Source of the DNA: Variovorax flavidus
Lineage (GTDB): Bacteria > Pseudomonadota > Gammaproteobacteria > Burkholderiales > Burkholderiaceae_C
Assembly (NCBI RefSeq): GCF_030317145.1
Contig: NZ_JASZYE010000013.1
Location: 36,552 to 100,551, forward strand
DNA: 64,000 nucleotides
Reading direction: 5' to 3'
Both the position numbers and the translations under genes were made by a program. A model generated the notes under the pieces. The model made no database searches. It worked only from the letters and a program-made list of their open reading frames with translations, and had not been told where the DNA came from. How positions within the stretch are numbered: position 1 is the stretch's first letter; every line of letters begins with the position of its first letter. Shown one piece after another: positions 52,927-61,412 of this stretch.

Positions 52927-53841
52927 GTGAACCCCATCGACTTGGGTCGGATCGACCTGAACCTGCTGACCGTTTTCGCGGCACTCATGCAGGAGCGCCA
53001 TGTCAGCCGAGCGGCTCAACGCCTGCATGTCGGGCAGCCTGCCGTCAGCTACGCGCTGGGTCGCCTACGCGCGCTGACCAGTGATGTTCTATTCGTTCGC
53101 CAAGGGCGTTTGATGGAGCCAACCCCGCGCGCTCTCGCATTGATGGAGGGCTTGCGTCCAGCGCTCGATCAGATTGAGACCACGCTGCGAGCCCAATCCG
53201 AGTTCGACCGGAGGCTGGCCCGGCCGGTATTTCGAATCGGCATGACCGATGACCTGCAGATCTGCATACTGCCGCGACTGCTGCGGCTTCTCCGCGCGGA
53301 AGTGCCGCTCGCACAGTTGATCGTCGCGACGGTCAGCCATCGGGACGCCATGCGGCAACTTCAGGAGGGGCGAGTCGACACTGTAATGGCCTATTTGCAG
53401 AGTTTGCCGGCGGACGCAAAGGTGCGGCAGCTCGGCTCAACGCGCTATGTCGTGCTTCGTGCAGACCATGCCGCGCCGCCCATGACACTGGACGAGTTCT
53501 GTACCCGCCCGCACGCGCTCGTCACGTTCGCAGAAGACGTTCGGGGTTTTGTGGACGATGCGCTGGAATCGATGGGCCGACGGCGTCATGTGGTGGTCTC
53601 CATTCCGCAGTTCGGCAGCGTGCCGTCGGTACTGGCTGGGACTGATCTGTTGGCTACGGTGCCGGCGTACCTGGCCGAAGAGCTGTGTTCTCGCGCGTGC
53701 CTACGCCAAGAGCCCCTGCCATTTAGGAGCCCGGAGTACTCCGTATCGATGTGTTGGCGCGCCGCGGTGGACAAGGACGGTGCACAGATGTGGTTGCGCG
53801 ATGCCTTGAATCGCGCCTATCAAAGCGACGCTGCAGCTTGA
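52927..53841 (+). CDS. LysR-family regulator (NodD/PcpR-like)
   Basis: A 304-aa regulator beginning VNPIDLGRIDLNLLTVFAALMQERHVSRAAQRLHVGQPAVSYALGRLRAL, the NodD/SyrM-type LysR start. The sensor domain includes VFRIGMTDDLQICILPRLLRLLR. GTG 52927 is preferred because AAGGA sits eight bases before it; ATG 52918 would place that site inside the gene. Divergent partner of the quinone oxidoreductase. Confidence 0.9.
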   Translation: MNPIDLGRIDLNLLTVFAALMQERHVSRAAQRLHVGQPAVSYALGRLRALTSDVLFVRQGRLMEPTPRALALMEGLRPALDQIETTLRAQSEFDRRLARPVFRIGMTDDLQICILPRLLRLLRAEVPLAQLIVATVSHRDAMRQLQEGRVDTVMAYLQSLPADAKVRQLGSTRYVVLRADHAAPPMTLDEFCTRPHALVTFAEDVRGFVDDALESMGRRRHVVVSIPQFGSVPSVLAGTDLLATVPAYLAEELCSRACLRQEPLPFRSPEYSVSMCWRAAVDKDGAQMWLRDALNRAYQSDAAA

Positions 53842-54062
53842 ACACATCCCGATAGCGGCTAGACGGTTGCACCCCGGACGCCCCAATCGCTCGCCGCCCT
53901 GCCAGCGTCGCGCATCCCTGGCCCAGGCCAGCTCAAGAGGACCCCAAGTTCCCCGCGTGCGGCAAGAAAACTGCCCGCGCCGCGTCGATGGCCGCCTTAT
54001 GCACGCGCAACGCGCAGTCGATCCGCAGCACTTGCGCGGAACTGCAGTCGGCGTCAAAATAC

Positions 54063-54075
54063 ATGCAGACTGCAT
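54063..54075. promoter_or_regulatory. palindrome ATGCAG-A-CTGCAT, candidate MarR operator
   Basis: A perfect 6-bp inverted repeat around one base, followed directly by an AT-rich TATAT. It lies at the 5' end of the hexapeptide/MarR unit, so it could be the operator for autoregulation. It also overlaps one of the possible start codons of the first gene. Confidence 0.4.
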
Positions 54076-54077
54076 AT

Positions 54078-54698
54078 ATGGAGCATGCCTTGCTGCTGAA
54101 ATCGAACAACTTCTCGCCGATGATCCACCCCACCACCCGTATCGCCTCCAGTGCGGTGATATCTGGCGATGTCGAGATCGGTCCGAACTGTTCCGTCGGA
54201 CACGGGGCCGTGGTCGTGGCCGAAGGCGGCCCCATTCGAATCGGCGCGAACTGCGTGATCATGGACACCGCTGTCATCCGCGGCGTGCCAGACCAAGTAA
54301 TGCGCCTGGGCGACCATGTGTTGGTGGGGCCGCGTGCCTGCCTGGTGGGATGCACCGTCGAAGACGAGGTGTTCATCGCAACCGGTGCGTCGGTCTTCAA
54401 CGGTGCGGTGCTCGGGCGCGGCAGCGAGGTGCGCATCAATGCGGTAGTTCATCTGCGCACGGCGCTCGAGGCTGGCGCGACGGTCCCGATCGGCTGGGTG
54501 GCCGTCGGCGCACCGGCCCGATTCCTGCCGGCCAGCGACCACGAGGGCATCTGGGCGATCCAGAAGACGCTCGACTTTCCGAAGTACGTGTTCAACACGA
54601 CGCGGCCCGCTCCCGGCGATTCGATGATGCAAAACCTCATGCCGCGCTACACCAAGGCCCTGCTGCGCATGCATGCGCACGATCATGTTGCCTCCTGA
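54078..54698 (+). CDS. left-handed beta-helix (hexapeptide-repeat) protein, PaaY/gamma-CA fold without metal ligands
   Basis: About 206 aa. Hexapeptide turns run from IHPTTRIASSAVISGDVEIGPNCSVG through VRINAVVHLRTALEAGATVPIGWVAVGAPARFLP, then a C-terminal helix, the architecture of gamma carbonic anhydrases and PaaY. The usual GHxxxLHG metal-binding stretch here reads GPRACLVG, so both histidines are lost and carbonic anhydrase activity is unlikely. Start uncertain: ATGs at 54063, 54078 and 54120, none with a good ribosome-binding site. Overlaps the MarR gene by 26 bases, so the two are cotranscribed. Confidence 0.75.
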   Translation: MEHALLLKSNNFSPMIHPTTRIASSAVISGDVEIGPNCSVGHGAVVVAEGGPIRIGANCVIMDTAVIRGVPDQVMRLGDHVLVGPRACLVGCTVEDEVFIATGASVFNGAVLGRGSEVRINAVVHLRTALEAGATVPIGWVAVGAPARFLPASDHEGIWAIQKTLDFPKYVFNTTRPAPGDSMMQNLMPRYTKALLRMHAHDHVAS

Positions 54699-55236
54699 GC
54701 TATCGCGAGCGAAGGCGTTGCAGGCCAACAAGCTGGGCGCGCTATGGGCCGTAGTCGGGCGCGCCATGACCGCGACGATGGAGACCCACTCGGAGTCCAG
54801 CGCCGCGATCCTGCTCTGGCTCTACTACTGGGCTCCCACTGGCGTGGTCGAACTCGGCCGGGTGGTCGGCCTGTCGCAACCCGCCTGCTCACGCGCCGTC
54901 GACAAGCTGATGGCCGCAGGGTTGTTGCTCAAAGCTCGGAGCGGCGCACGTGAGACTTGGCTTGACCTCTCGCCCGCTGGGCGTGTCGAAGCCGAGCGTT
55001 TGCAGTCGGCGCGCCTGCACGCCTGCGATCGATTGCTTGGCACTCTGTCCCGGCAGGAGCGCGCCACGATGGTTGGGCTGCTCGACAAGCTTCTGGCCGC
55101 GCCGGTGGATAGTCGAGCCTATGCGCGCAACGTTTGTCGGTTCTGCGATCACGCCATCTGCGACGGTCCGGCATGTCCGGTGGGGTGCCGGGCCACGGAG
55201 ATCGAGGGAGAGGTCGCGGCCGACGACGCGCGCTGA
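54673..55236 (+). CDS. MarR-family regulator with C-terminal cysteine cluster
   Basis: A 187-aa regulator. The winged helix-turn-helix covers VELGRVVGLSQPACSRAVDKLMAAGLLLKARSGARETWLDLSPAGR, between the usual N- and C-terminal dimerisation helices. The tail reads NVCRFCDHAICDGPACPVGC, five cysteines in 16 residues, which could bind a metal or Fe-S cluster or sense oxidants; that is inference. It overlaps the hexapeptide gene and probably controls it. Confidence 0.85.
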   Translation: MRTIMLPPELSRAKALQANKLGALWAVVGRAMTATMETHSESSAAILLWLYYWAPTGVVELGRVVGLSQPACSRAVDKLMAAGLLLKARSGARETWLDLSPAGRVEAERLQSARLHACDRLLGTLSRQERATMVGLLDKLLAAPVDSRAYARNVCRFCDHAICDGPACPVGCRATEIEGEVAADDAR

Positions 55237-55366
55237 CCCCCAAATCCTTTGCGCGCTCGACGGCGCGCCGCGCGGCAAGCTCGGAACAACTACGTTGGTG
55301 CACTCATCGCCGCGGGGGTCGCGCCGACGTCAGTTCCCGTAGAAGGCCCAGACGTTCGCCGACACC

Positions 55367-56734
55367 TCACCGGCAGCAAACTCGGAGGAACTCGCGTCGC
55401 GTCTTTGGCCCGTAGGTCCTGAAGTGAGGATCGGGTTTCTCCAGGTAGGCCATGCGCTTTCGGGCGACCGAGTCGCGGGAGGTGTATCGCTTCACTTCCG
55501 CCGGTGTCAAGCCGTACACCTTCGCGGCGTTGAGACCGAATATCTTGGCTCGCAGCGCAGGCGTCATCTCGGGATAGCCATGCCGTTCGCGCAGTTGCGC
55601 CGAGATCTGGAACGTCCGGAAGGCTTGGATCTGGTCCTGCGGTGAGCCGTACCAGATCGAATCCGTGCCCCACAGCACGTTGTTCTCGCCGCACGCGAGG
55701 ATCAGCTTCCCCAAGGCGTGAGCCGCCTGTTCGGGGTCACGCATCAGGAAGCGCCACGTGCTGCCTAGCTCCGCATAGACGTTGCTGTTCGGCTTGACCT
55801 GGTGTTTGCGCAAGGACGTGATCAGAGTGTCGATTCCGTCGCTCTTACCGCTCGCGTCGTAGGCCTTTTCGGTCACCGTGCTGACGAAGCCTGAGTGATA
55901 GATCAGGAAGTTCACGTCCGGGTAACGCCCGGCGACGACGCCGATGTCGCTGCACTGGCTGTGCTCGTAGGAGCGTGGTCCGAACGGCAGCCCCTTGTGG
56001 ATGCAGATGTTCCTGACGCCCAGTGCGCGAGCCTTCTCGATGAACCGGATGCCGACGTCGTCGTGCAGGAAGTAGCCGTTGCCGTTCGGTCCATACTGCG
56101 TGTAGGTCTTCCAGGCGCTGATTCCCCACTTCTCGTGCAGCTCGTCCATGCCCTCGAGGTCTCCGGGCTGGTTCGGGTTGACGCGACCATGCAGCAGAAG
56201 CCGGTGCGTTCCCTCGAGCTTGTCGACCAGCCTGCGGACCTCGTCGGCGGCCTGGATCGTGACCGGCTCGGCGTCGCGAGCGGAGGGCACGAAGGACAGC
56301 ACCATCACGTCGGTGTCGCTGTCCATGAACACGTCCTTGAGGAAAACTTCCGCGCTCTTCGAATTGCCTTTTGGCGTGTCGATGAAGTGGCCCTGGACAT
56401 CGAGGATGAACTCCTGCTTGGCGGGGCCGACCTGCGCGCGCGCGAGCTGCATATCCAGCATGGCGTCGCGGGGCAACTCGAAGAAGCCGCCGGTCCTTCC
56501 GGCCGCGGCGTTGGCCGCGTTGAAGGCCAGCAGCGTGCTGGCTGCACCACAGGAGGAGGTCAGGAACGCTCGCTTCGAGCATCCCAGCCGCTTCGCGTTG
56601 ATTGCAGCGGCCTCGTGTGCGAGGCGGTTGGCCTCGATGTTCGCCGGCCAAAGCGACACCGGTGCGAACTCGCCATTCGAGGTGCTGTCGAGCTTGATAG
56701 GAAGACGCTTGCCCTCAGGGTCGCTGTCATGCAT
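55367..56734 (-). CDS. amidohydrolase family protein with Tat-like signal
   Basis: A 455-aa protein of the amidohydrolase_2 (ACMSD-like) family. It has FILDVQGHFIDTP near residue 110 (the D-x-x-x-H start of the barrel), CIHKGLPFGPRSYEHSQCSDIG near 250, NFLIYHSGF near 280 and NNVLWGTDSIWYGSPQDQI near 365 (the final metal-site Asp). The N-terminal SKRAFLTSSCGAASTLLAF resembles a twin-arginine signal with Lys in place of the first Arg, preceded by about 50 residues. GGGGA is upstream of the ATG. Substrate not known; relatives are decarboxylases or hydrolases of aromatic acids. Confidence 0.85.
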   Translation of the reverse strand: MHDSDPEGKRLPIKLDSTSNGEFAPVSLWPANIEANRLAHEAAAINAKRLGCSKRAFLTSSCGAASTLLAFNAANAAAGRTGGFFELPRDAMLDMQLARAQVGPAKQEFILDVQGHFIDTPKGNSKSAEVFLKDVFMDSDTDVMVLSFVPSARDAEPVTIQAADEVRRLVDKLEGTHRLLLHGRVNPNQPGDLEGMDELHEKWGISAWKTYTQYGPNGNGYFLHDDVGIRFIEKARALGVRNICIHKGLPFGPRSYEHSQCSDIGVVAGRYPDVNFLIYHSGFVSTVTEKAYDASGKSDGIDTLITSLRKHQVKPNSNVYAELGSTWRFLMRDPEQAAHALGKLILACGENNVLWGTDSIWYGSPQDQIQAFRTFQISAQLRERHGYPEMTPALRAKIFGLNAAKVYGLTPAEVKRYTSRDSVARKRMAYLEKPDPHFRTYGPKTRREFLRVCCR

Positions 56735-56930
56735 GGTGGTCCCCCGGTTTGATCAAGGAGCCCCGCCGGCCCGCCACCGGCGTGATGAGCCTCCTTGGTT
56801 TCGACGAGATTTCCGGATTCTGCTCCGTGTCGCGGGGTTCGGCTGCGCTGTGCGTAGAACGCCTCCGGCGTGGCAAGAAGACTGATTGCCGCCATTCACG
56901 TTCGAAGCCTGGATGGCAAGGGAGGGCCCA

Positions 56931-56960
56931 ACCCCACTTCGGCGGCCAAGAAAGTGGGGT
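56931..56960. repeat. 9-bp inverted repeat
   Basis: ACCCCACTT (56931-56939) and AAGTGGGGT (56952-56960), perfect arms with a 12-base loop. No T-run follows on either side, so it is not a standard terminator. It lies in the 293-base gap between the amidohydrolase start and the small gene at 57028, in which no other gene was seen. Confidence 0.5.
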
Positions 56961-57027
56961 GATTGCGGGGTGTCGCGGCTCGCCGTGATTGCCGCCGCCG
57001 GGGCTGGCCTTTTTGTCGTCCGTCGGC

Positions 57028-57351
57028 TTAGCCTTTGGCCGTATTCGTGACTGGCATCGAGGCAATGGTCGCCAACGCGACGTGCGTGCGGCGCTCGAAC
57101 TCCGCATAGACCAGCTCCGCCAGAGCGCCCACCTCATTGCGCTTCAGATGGTCCTTGCCACTGCTCGGACTCAGCGCGTGTTCGAGCAGTTCGCGAAGGC
57201 AGATGATGGCGCGATGCGCCTCTTTCGTGGCGCTGACCGCATCGTCGACTTGTCTGGCCAGTGCGGCGGGATCGTTGATGGTGGGAGGCGAGTTCTCGCC
57301 GTCGGGGGGATCGTCGGGGCGGCGCGCGAGCGCACAGATAGGGTGGGCCAC
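57028..57351 (-). CDS. small hypothetical protein downstream of a structured leader
   Basis: A 107-aa protein from GTG 57351, with GGAG eight bases upstream. It begins VAHPICALARRPDDPPDG and has a helical core ALARQVDDAVSATKEAHRAIICLRELLEHAL. No known domain. A longer in-frame ORF to 57654 runs back through the hairpin-rich leader; peptides like AGSRYANPF and PFVAHPICALAR recur in database entries misannotated over such phage-type leaders (recollection, not checked). Probably a prophage-derived gene. Confidence 0.5.
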   Translation of the reverse strand: MAHPICALARRPDDPPDGENSPPTINDPAALARQVDDAVSATKEAHRAIICLRELLEHALSPSSGKDHLKRNEVGALAELVYAEFERRTHVALATIASMPVTNTAKG

Positions 57352-57380
57352 GAATGGTCTCCAAACGGGTTCGGGTTTGC

Positions 57381-57546
57381 AAAAACCGCCGCACCCAACG
57401 CCAATTGGAGGCGGCAGCTCGAACGGGTTGGCGTACCGGGAACCCGCTTGCGCGAACCGGCGAGCCTTGCGGCTCCCCGCTCGAGCCGCCAAAAAATGAG
57501 GCACGAACAATGAAGCCGCAGACTCCCTGCGGAAAGACTGCGGCTT
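57381..57546 (-). ncRNA. structured leader resembling C4 antisense RNA (phage P1/P7 type), tentative
   Basis: Reading on the minus strand there are four hairpins. AAGCCGCAG/CTGCGGCTT (57513-57546), followed by a T6 run (57491-57496). GAGCC-GCAA-GGCTC (57462-57475), with a GNRA loop. CGGGTT/AACCCG (57424-57446). CCGCC/GGCGG ending in TTTTT (57381-57414), a terminator-like stem. The AACCCG arm could also pair with CGGGTT copies at 57365-57375, just before the small gene, giving the alternative pairing used by C4 RNAs to attenuate downstream expression. Assignment to C4 is by layout and context only. Confidence 0.4.
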
Positions 57547-58072
57547 GCGTCGCAGCGGGTTACTCGGGACGCCAATCCCGACCACGCCTTTGTGGACGTG
57601 ACAACGCGGAGTATAGCGACGGGATGTCGAACGAGGGGCCAGGGCGGCTCGCAATGGCGAGTCACAGGTCGCTCAGGTTGGCACCGTGTCGACGCCTCCC
57701 ACATGCTTTGGAATGCCATGCTGCGCGATGGCATCGCCGTAAGGCCCTCTCCCGGTCGGCTGCTGGCGCTTTGGCCTTCCTCAGTGTTCGTCAGATGGAT
57801 GGCTTGGGCGATCCGCAACCCAACCGACGCTCGTGCCGTATTGAAAGCAACCACTTCCCGCTCGGCGTGCGCATAGAGCATTGCGTGGCGAGCCAGCACC
57901 AACTCCCGCAACTCGGGCTGGCCAACTGCCCGCGCTTTGTTCACTTCAGCTTGCAATTTCTTGAAGCGCACCGACGCAGATGTGGCGTCCTATTCCTTAA
58001 TGAAGCTACGTGCAGCGTGTCGGCACGTCAGAAAGTTCGAAACCGCCCGAACCCTTGCCTTGACGGGAATGC
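57547..58072. other. accessory region without a supported gene
   Basis: 526 bases. A minus-strand frame starting at 57971 (MRFKKLQAEVNKARAVGQPE...) looks protein-like for about 80 codons (helical, LRELVLARHAMLYAHAEREVVAF), but it has no recognised family and runs on into the structured leader. It may be a phage gene piece. No toxin gene for the adjacent antitoxin was found here. Confidence 0.35.
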
Positions 58073-58366
58073 TCACGGCGCCGATGTGATGCCGAGTGCC
58101 TCGTCCAGTTTCTCGTCAGACACGAATTGCCCCGCCAAGGCTTGCCGTAGGCCAGCGATGGCGTCTTCAGCCAGCACAAGGTTGGCGTGTTCCGACTCGA
58201 GGGCATGGTAGTAGTCCAGCCGGCGTGCATCGACCAAGGCCACGTAGCTCGCACCGTTCTTGGTCAGCACTTTCTCGGAGCCGTTGCCGACCACGTCTTC
58301 GGCCAGCTCGGTGAGCCGGGCGCGCGCTTCGCTGAAGGGAACAATGTCTGACGCTCTCAAAGGCAT
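58073..58366 (-). CDS. Phd/YefM-type antitoxin-like protein, orphan
   Basis: A 97-aa protein. ASDIVPFSEARARLTELAEDVVGNGSEKVLTKNGASYVALVDARRLDYY is the Phd/YefM DNA-binding fold (strand, helix, then the V-x-x-N-G-x-x-x-A turn). The C-terminal part (LAEDAIAGLRQALAGQFVSDEKLDEAL) would be the toxin-binding tail. No RelE/Doc-type toxin follows on the minus strand within the next kilobase or precedes it. ATG 58366 is preferred to the upstream TTG. Confidence 0.75.
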   Translation of the reverse strand: MPLRASDIVPFSEARARLTELAEDVVGNGSEKVLTKNGASYVALVDARRLDYYHALESEHANLVLAEDAIAGLRQALAGQFVSDEKLDEALGITSAP

Positions 58367-58633
58367 ATTTGCAGTATCCGTTAAGGTTTGCGTCAATCAC
58401 TCTTGCGGCGAAACTTGCAGCCTGCAATTGCGGCCGGAGGTTGGTACGCACCTTACGTGTGTGTTTTGAGGCATGGTTCCGAATCTGTCCAACGTTCCAC
58501 GCCGGTGCATCAATTGACTCCTCCACCCTCTCTTGGTGGATTTGCCGCTGGGTTCGCGCCCCGGGGGTTCTTTGACGCTTTATCAGATGCGGGTTGATTG
58601 CAAAATGGAATCAGGAATGAGTCAGGGCTAGCC

Positions 58634-58801
58634 ATGCGCACCGCCGTCACCATCGAAGACTCTCTTTTCGAGAAAGCCTTAGAAATGGCCGATCCCGACA
58701 TGGACAAGGCCGAGATCTTTCGAGAGGCGATCCGCACGTTCGTGCGTGTTCAGGCGGGCAAGCGCCTCATTGCGCTCGGAGGGCGTTGTGATGTCGCCTG
58801 A
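58634..58801 (+). CDS. VapB-type (ribbon-helix-helix) antitoxin-like protein, orphan
   Basis: A 55-aa protein MRTAVTIEDSLFEKALEMADPD followed by KAEIFREAIRTFVRVQAGKRLIALGG, the usual VapB layout: ribbon (MRTxVxI), helix, helix, ending with LxALxG. CAGGG precedes the ATG. In intact modules vapC follows with a few bases' overlap. Here the next frame has no PIN-domain motifs and soon reaches histidine-kinase debris, so the toxin is lost. Confidence 0.7.
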   Translation: MRTAVTIEDSLFEKALEMADPDMDKAEIFREAIRTFVRVQAGKRLIALGGRCDVA

Positions 58802-58881
58802 CATGCGCCGGCTCTCCGCCAAGGAGGGCTTCAGGCCGACTGGCGCAAATATCCTCAACAGGTTCGTTTTCATTCCGATCT

Positions 58882-59098
58882 ATGAATTCACCTGCCGTCC
58901 TGGACGCTCGCTTCCCTCGAGACGGCGGGAGCATGGACGCCCTGATGCGCACCCACGACTGGTCGGACTCGCCTCTTGGGGAACCGGCGACCTGGCCTCA
59001 GGCATTGCGCACGGTCCGCAGGACTGGGGAGTGAGGAGTCGTTACTTCTCAAACCATACAACCTCGATGAGCTGTGGGCGGCATTGAGCGTTCGGTAG
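58882..59098 (+). pseudogene. remnant of a hybrid sensor histidine kinase
   Basis: ATG 58882 gives a 50-codon frame whose second half, ALMRTHDWSDSPLGEPATWPQALRTV, matches the conserved start of PAS-type hybrid kinases; it then stops at 59034. Directly after, in another frame, SLLLKPYNLDELWAALSVR (to TAG 59096-59098) matches the C-terminus of a receiver domain (the LKPY Lys-Pro is diagnostic). Everything between, several hundred residues in intact proteins, has been deleted. Confidence 0.65.
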
Positions 59099-59271
59099 GT
59101 GACTGCGGGCCACACCACGATGGCGCGTGACACCGGGTTGCACCGGCGAGTTGATCCAGGCTGCAATTGCCTTTCAGCAAGTGGCCAGGAATGTCGAGTT
59201 CACAGGCCGCGCGGACGACCTGCGCCGTCAGTTGGCGTTGATCAAGGCGAGCAACTCCGTGCTTGGGTCCA

Positions 59272-60261
59272 TCATTCCATCCTGATGCCGGCTTCCCGGA
59301 TCACTTGGCCCCATCGCATGTTCTCGCTGCGGATGAATTCGCCGAACGCCTCCGGCGTCATGAGGCCGGGCTCCGCACCGCCGCTGGCGAACCAAGCGCG
59401 AGCCTCGTCGGTAGAACTGACCCGCGCGATCTCGGTGTGAATGCGATCGACAACCGGCCGAGGAGTGTTAGCCGGCGCCGCGATGCCAGTCCAGCCGGCG
59501 AACTCATAGCCCCCAACGCCGGCTTCGGCGATCGTCGGAACCTCCGGCAGCGAAGGCGATCGCGTTGCGCCGGTCACGCCCAGTGCACGCAGTGATCCGG
59601 TGCGCACATGCGGCAGCTGAGCCGTGAGCCCTTCGATGGCCCATGTAACCTGACCCGCAAGCAGCGCGGCCATCATGGCTCCGCCACCCTTGTAGGGAAC
59701 GTGGACCGCGTCGATGCCCGCTGCCCGCTTAAACAACTCGCTGGCCAGATGCGGCGGCGTGCCGACGCCCGGCGAAGCGAAATTCATTGCACCCGGCTTC
59801 GTCTTTGCCAACGCCACGAGGTCGCTCACCGAGCTCACCGGCACGCCTGGCGCGACCGTCAGCAGCAGGGAACCATGGCCCCACCGCGTGATCGGTGCGA
59901 AGTCGGCCAACGGGTCGTAGCCGGTGCGTGCGAAGAGATAAGGATTGAAGGCGGCCGTGCCTTGGTGGATCAGCAGAAGCGTGTAGCCATCGGGAGCACT
60001 ATGCGCAACGGCTGCGGCACCGATGTTTCCACCGGCAGCGGCATTGTTCTCGACGATGACGGGATGCCCGAAGGCGCTGCCCAGGCGCTCCGCCAGCCAG
60101 CGCGCGCGGATGTCCGTCACGCTGCCAACGCCACCGGCCACGATCTTTAGGGGCCGCGTGGGCCAGGGGGCAGGCTGCGCCTGCGCAACCGGTGCGCCGG
60201 CGGCACCAAGCCCCACGGCGGCCAAGGCGGCCAGAGAGAAGGAACGGCGTCTGGTGTTCAT
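59272..60261 (-). CDS. Bug-family periplasmic solute receptor
   Basis: A 329-aa receptor. N-terminal MNTRRRSFSLAALAAVGLGAAGAPVAQAQ, a twin-arginine-like exported signal. Then PWPTRPLKIVAGGVGSVTDIRARWLAERLG, VIVENNAAAGGNIGAAAVAHSAPDGYTLL and NFASPGVGTPPHLASELFKRAAG, the three ligand loops of the TctC/Bug fold. AAGGAGCTC precedes the ATG at 60261. Divergent from an LysR gene 137 bases away. No membrane subunits nearby; the ligand is likely a carboxylate. Confidence 0.9.
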   Translation of the reverse strand: MNTRRRSFSLAALAAVGLGAAGAPVAQAQPAPWPTRPLKIVAGGVGSVTDIRARWLAERLGSAFGHPVIVENNAAAGGNIGAAAVAHSAPDGYTLLLIHQGTAAFNPYLFARTGYDPLADFAPITRWGHGSLLLTVAPGVPVSSVSDLVALAKTKPGAMNFASPGVGTPPHLASELFKRAAGIDAVHVPYKGGGAMMAALLAGQVTWAIEGLTAQLPHVRTGSLRALGVTGATRSPSLPEVPTIAEAGVGGYEFAGWTGIAAPANTPRPVVDRIHTEIARVSSTDEARAWFASGGAEPGLMTPEAFGEFIRSENMRWGQVIREAGIRME

Positions 60262-60398
60262 CGTGAGCTCCTTGTCGCAACGAACGGATGCGCTCAATAT
60301 GACCGCCAGCAAGCAGAAAGGGAATACTCCAACGCGCGCCGACGGCCTCAACCAGCGGTTGAAGCGTTGAGCGGTCGAGCATTGTTAAGGGAGCCGGC

Positions 60399-61412
60399 AT
60401 GGACAAACTGCGTTCGCTCAAGTACTTCGTCGCCGCGGCGGAGACCTCCAGCTTTTCCGCCGCCTCGCGCGGGCTGGGCGTGAGTGTGGCGGCGGTCGCG
60501 AAGATGATCGGCGCCTTGGAGCGCGAACTCGGCGTAACCTTGTTCGAACGGCATGCGCAGGGACTCGCACTCACGGCCTCCGGTGGCAACTACTTGGAGG
60601 CCTGCCTGCCCGCGCTCGAGCAACTGGCCCTGGCCGACGAGCAGGCGAGTGCCTCGACATCGCGCGCCCGAGGCACCGTCGTGGTCGGCGTGCAGCCGGT
60701 GATCGCGCAGGAGTGCCTGACGCCTGCCTTGCCGCGATTCGCGGCCATGTACCCGGAGATCCAGTTGGACATCCGTTACTTCATGCGGGTCACGGATGAG
60801 CAGGTTCGCGGCGTGGACGTCTTCCTGGTGATGGGCTGGCCGCAAGCCGTCGGCGACCTAGTGCTGCGTCCGATCGGCGCCACCGGCTTCGTCGTGTGTG
60901 CCGCGCCAGCCTATTGGGCGGCGAATGGCATGCCACGGCACCCGAGTGAATTGGAGCATCACAACTGCATGTGCATTCGCTCGAACCATGGTTCGGTCAT
61001 GGACCTGTGGCGGTTCCGGCGCGGCGATGAACAAGTGTCGATCACGGCGGGCGGCTGGCTTACGGTCGACAACGCCCATCGGGACATGGTGCGCGATCTG
61101 GCCATCGCCGGCGCGGGTGTGGTCCGGGTGCTCGACTGGCACAAGCGGCAAGGCCGCGAAATCGCGAGCGGCATGCTGGTTCCGGCACTCACCGACTGGG
61201 AGATGGACGTGGAGGTACCGCCGGTCAACCTGCTGTATCCGCCAAGCTCGCGGCGAATCGCTCGCGTCAGGTTGTTCATGGATTTTGTCACCCAGCTCTT
61301 CCGCGACATCGAGCAGCAAAGGGAGTTTCGTTCGCCTGCTACGTCCATGCCGCGTTGGGCCATCGGGCGTCGCTCCCGCGCGTCGGCGGCGTTGCGAGCA
61401 GACGGGGGTTGA
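60399..61412 (+). CDS. LysR-family regulator
   Basis: A 337-aa regulator: FVAAAETSSFSAASRGLGVSVAAVAKMIGALERELGVTLFERHAQGLALTASG, then a CrgA-like sensor domain (GTVVVGVQPVIAQECL). The C-terminal about 30 residues (ATSMPRWAIGRRSRASAALRADGG) are basic and run into the sequence of an LysR fragment, so the original stop may have been lost. AAGGGAG precedes the ATG. Divergent from the Bug receptor, its likely target. Confidence 0.9.
   Translation: MDKLRSLKYFVAAAETSSFSAASRGLGVSVAAVAKMIGALERELGVTLFERHAQGLALTASGGNYLEACLPALEQLALADEQASASTSRARGTVVVGVQPVIAQECLTPALPRFAAMYPEIQLDIRYFMRVTDEQVRGVDVFLVMGWPQAVGDLVLRPIGATGFVVCAAPAYWAANGMPRHPSELEHHNCMCIRSNHGSVMDLWRFRRGDEQVSITAGGWLTVDNAHRDMVRDLAIAGAGVVRVLDWHKRQGREIASGMLVPALTDWEMDVEVPPVNLLYPPSSRRIARVRLFMDFVTQLFRDIEQQREFRSPATSMPRWAIGRRSRASAALRADGG

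Noticed and set aside
54078..54698. Gamma carbonic anhydrase activity
   Set aside because: The two histidines of the GHxxxLHG stretch are Pro and Val here, so zinc cannot be bound in the usual way.
57171..57971. 266-codon minus-strand frame as a gene
   Set aside because: It runs through the structured leader and overlaps the small gene in another frame. Only its first about 80 codons look protein-like and no family fits.
58746..59087. Plus-strand frame after the VapB-like gene as its VapC toxin
   Set aside because: No PIN-domain acidic residues. The frame reads across kinase debris.
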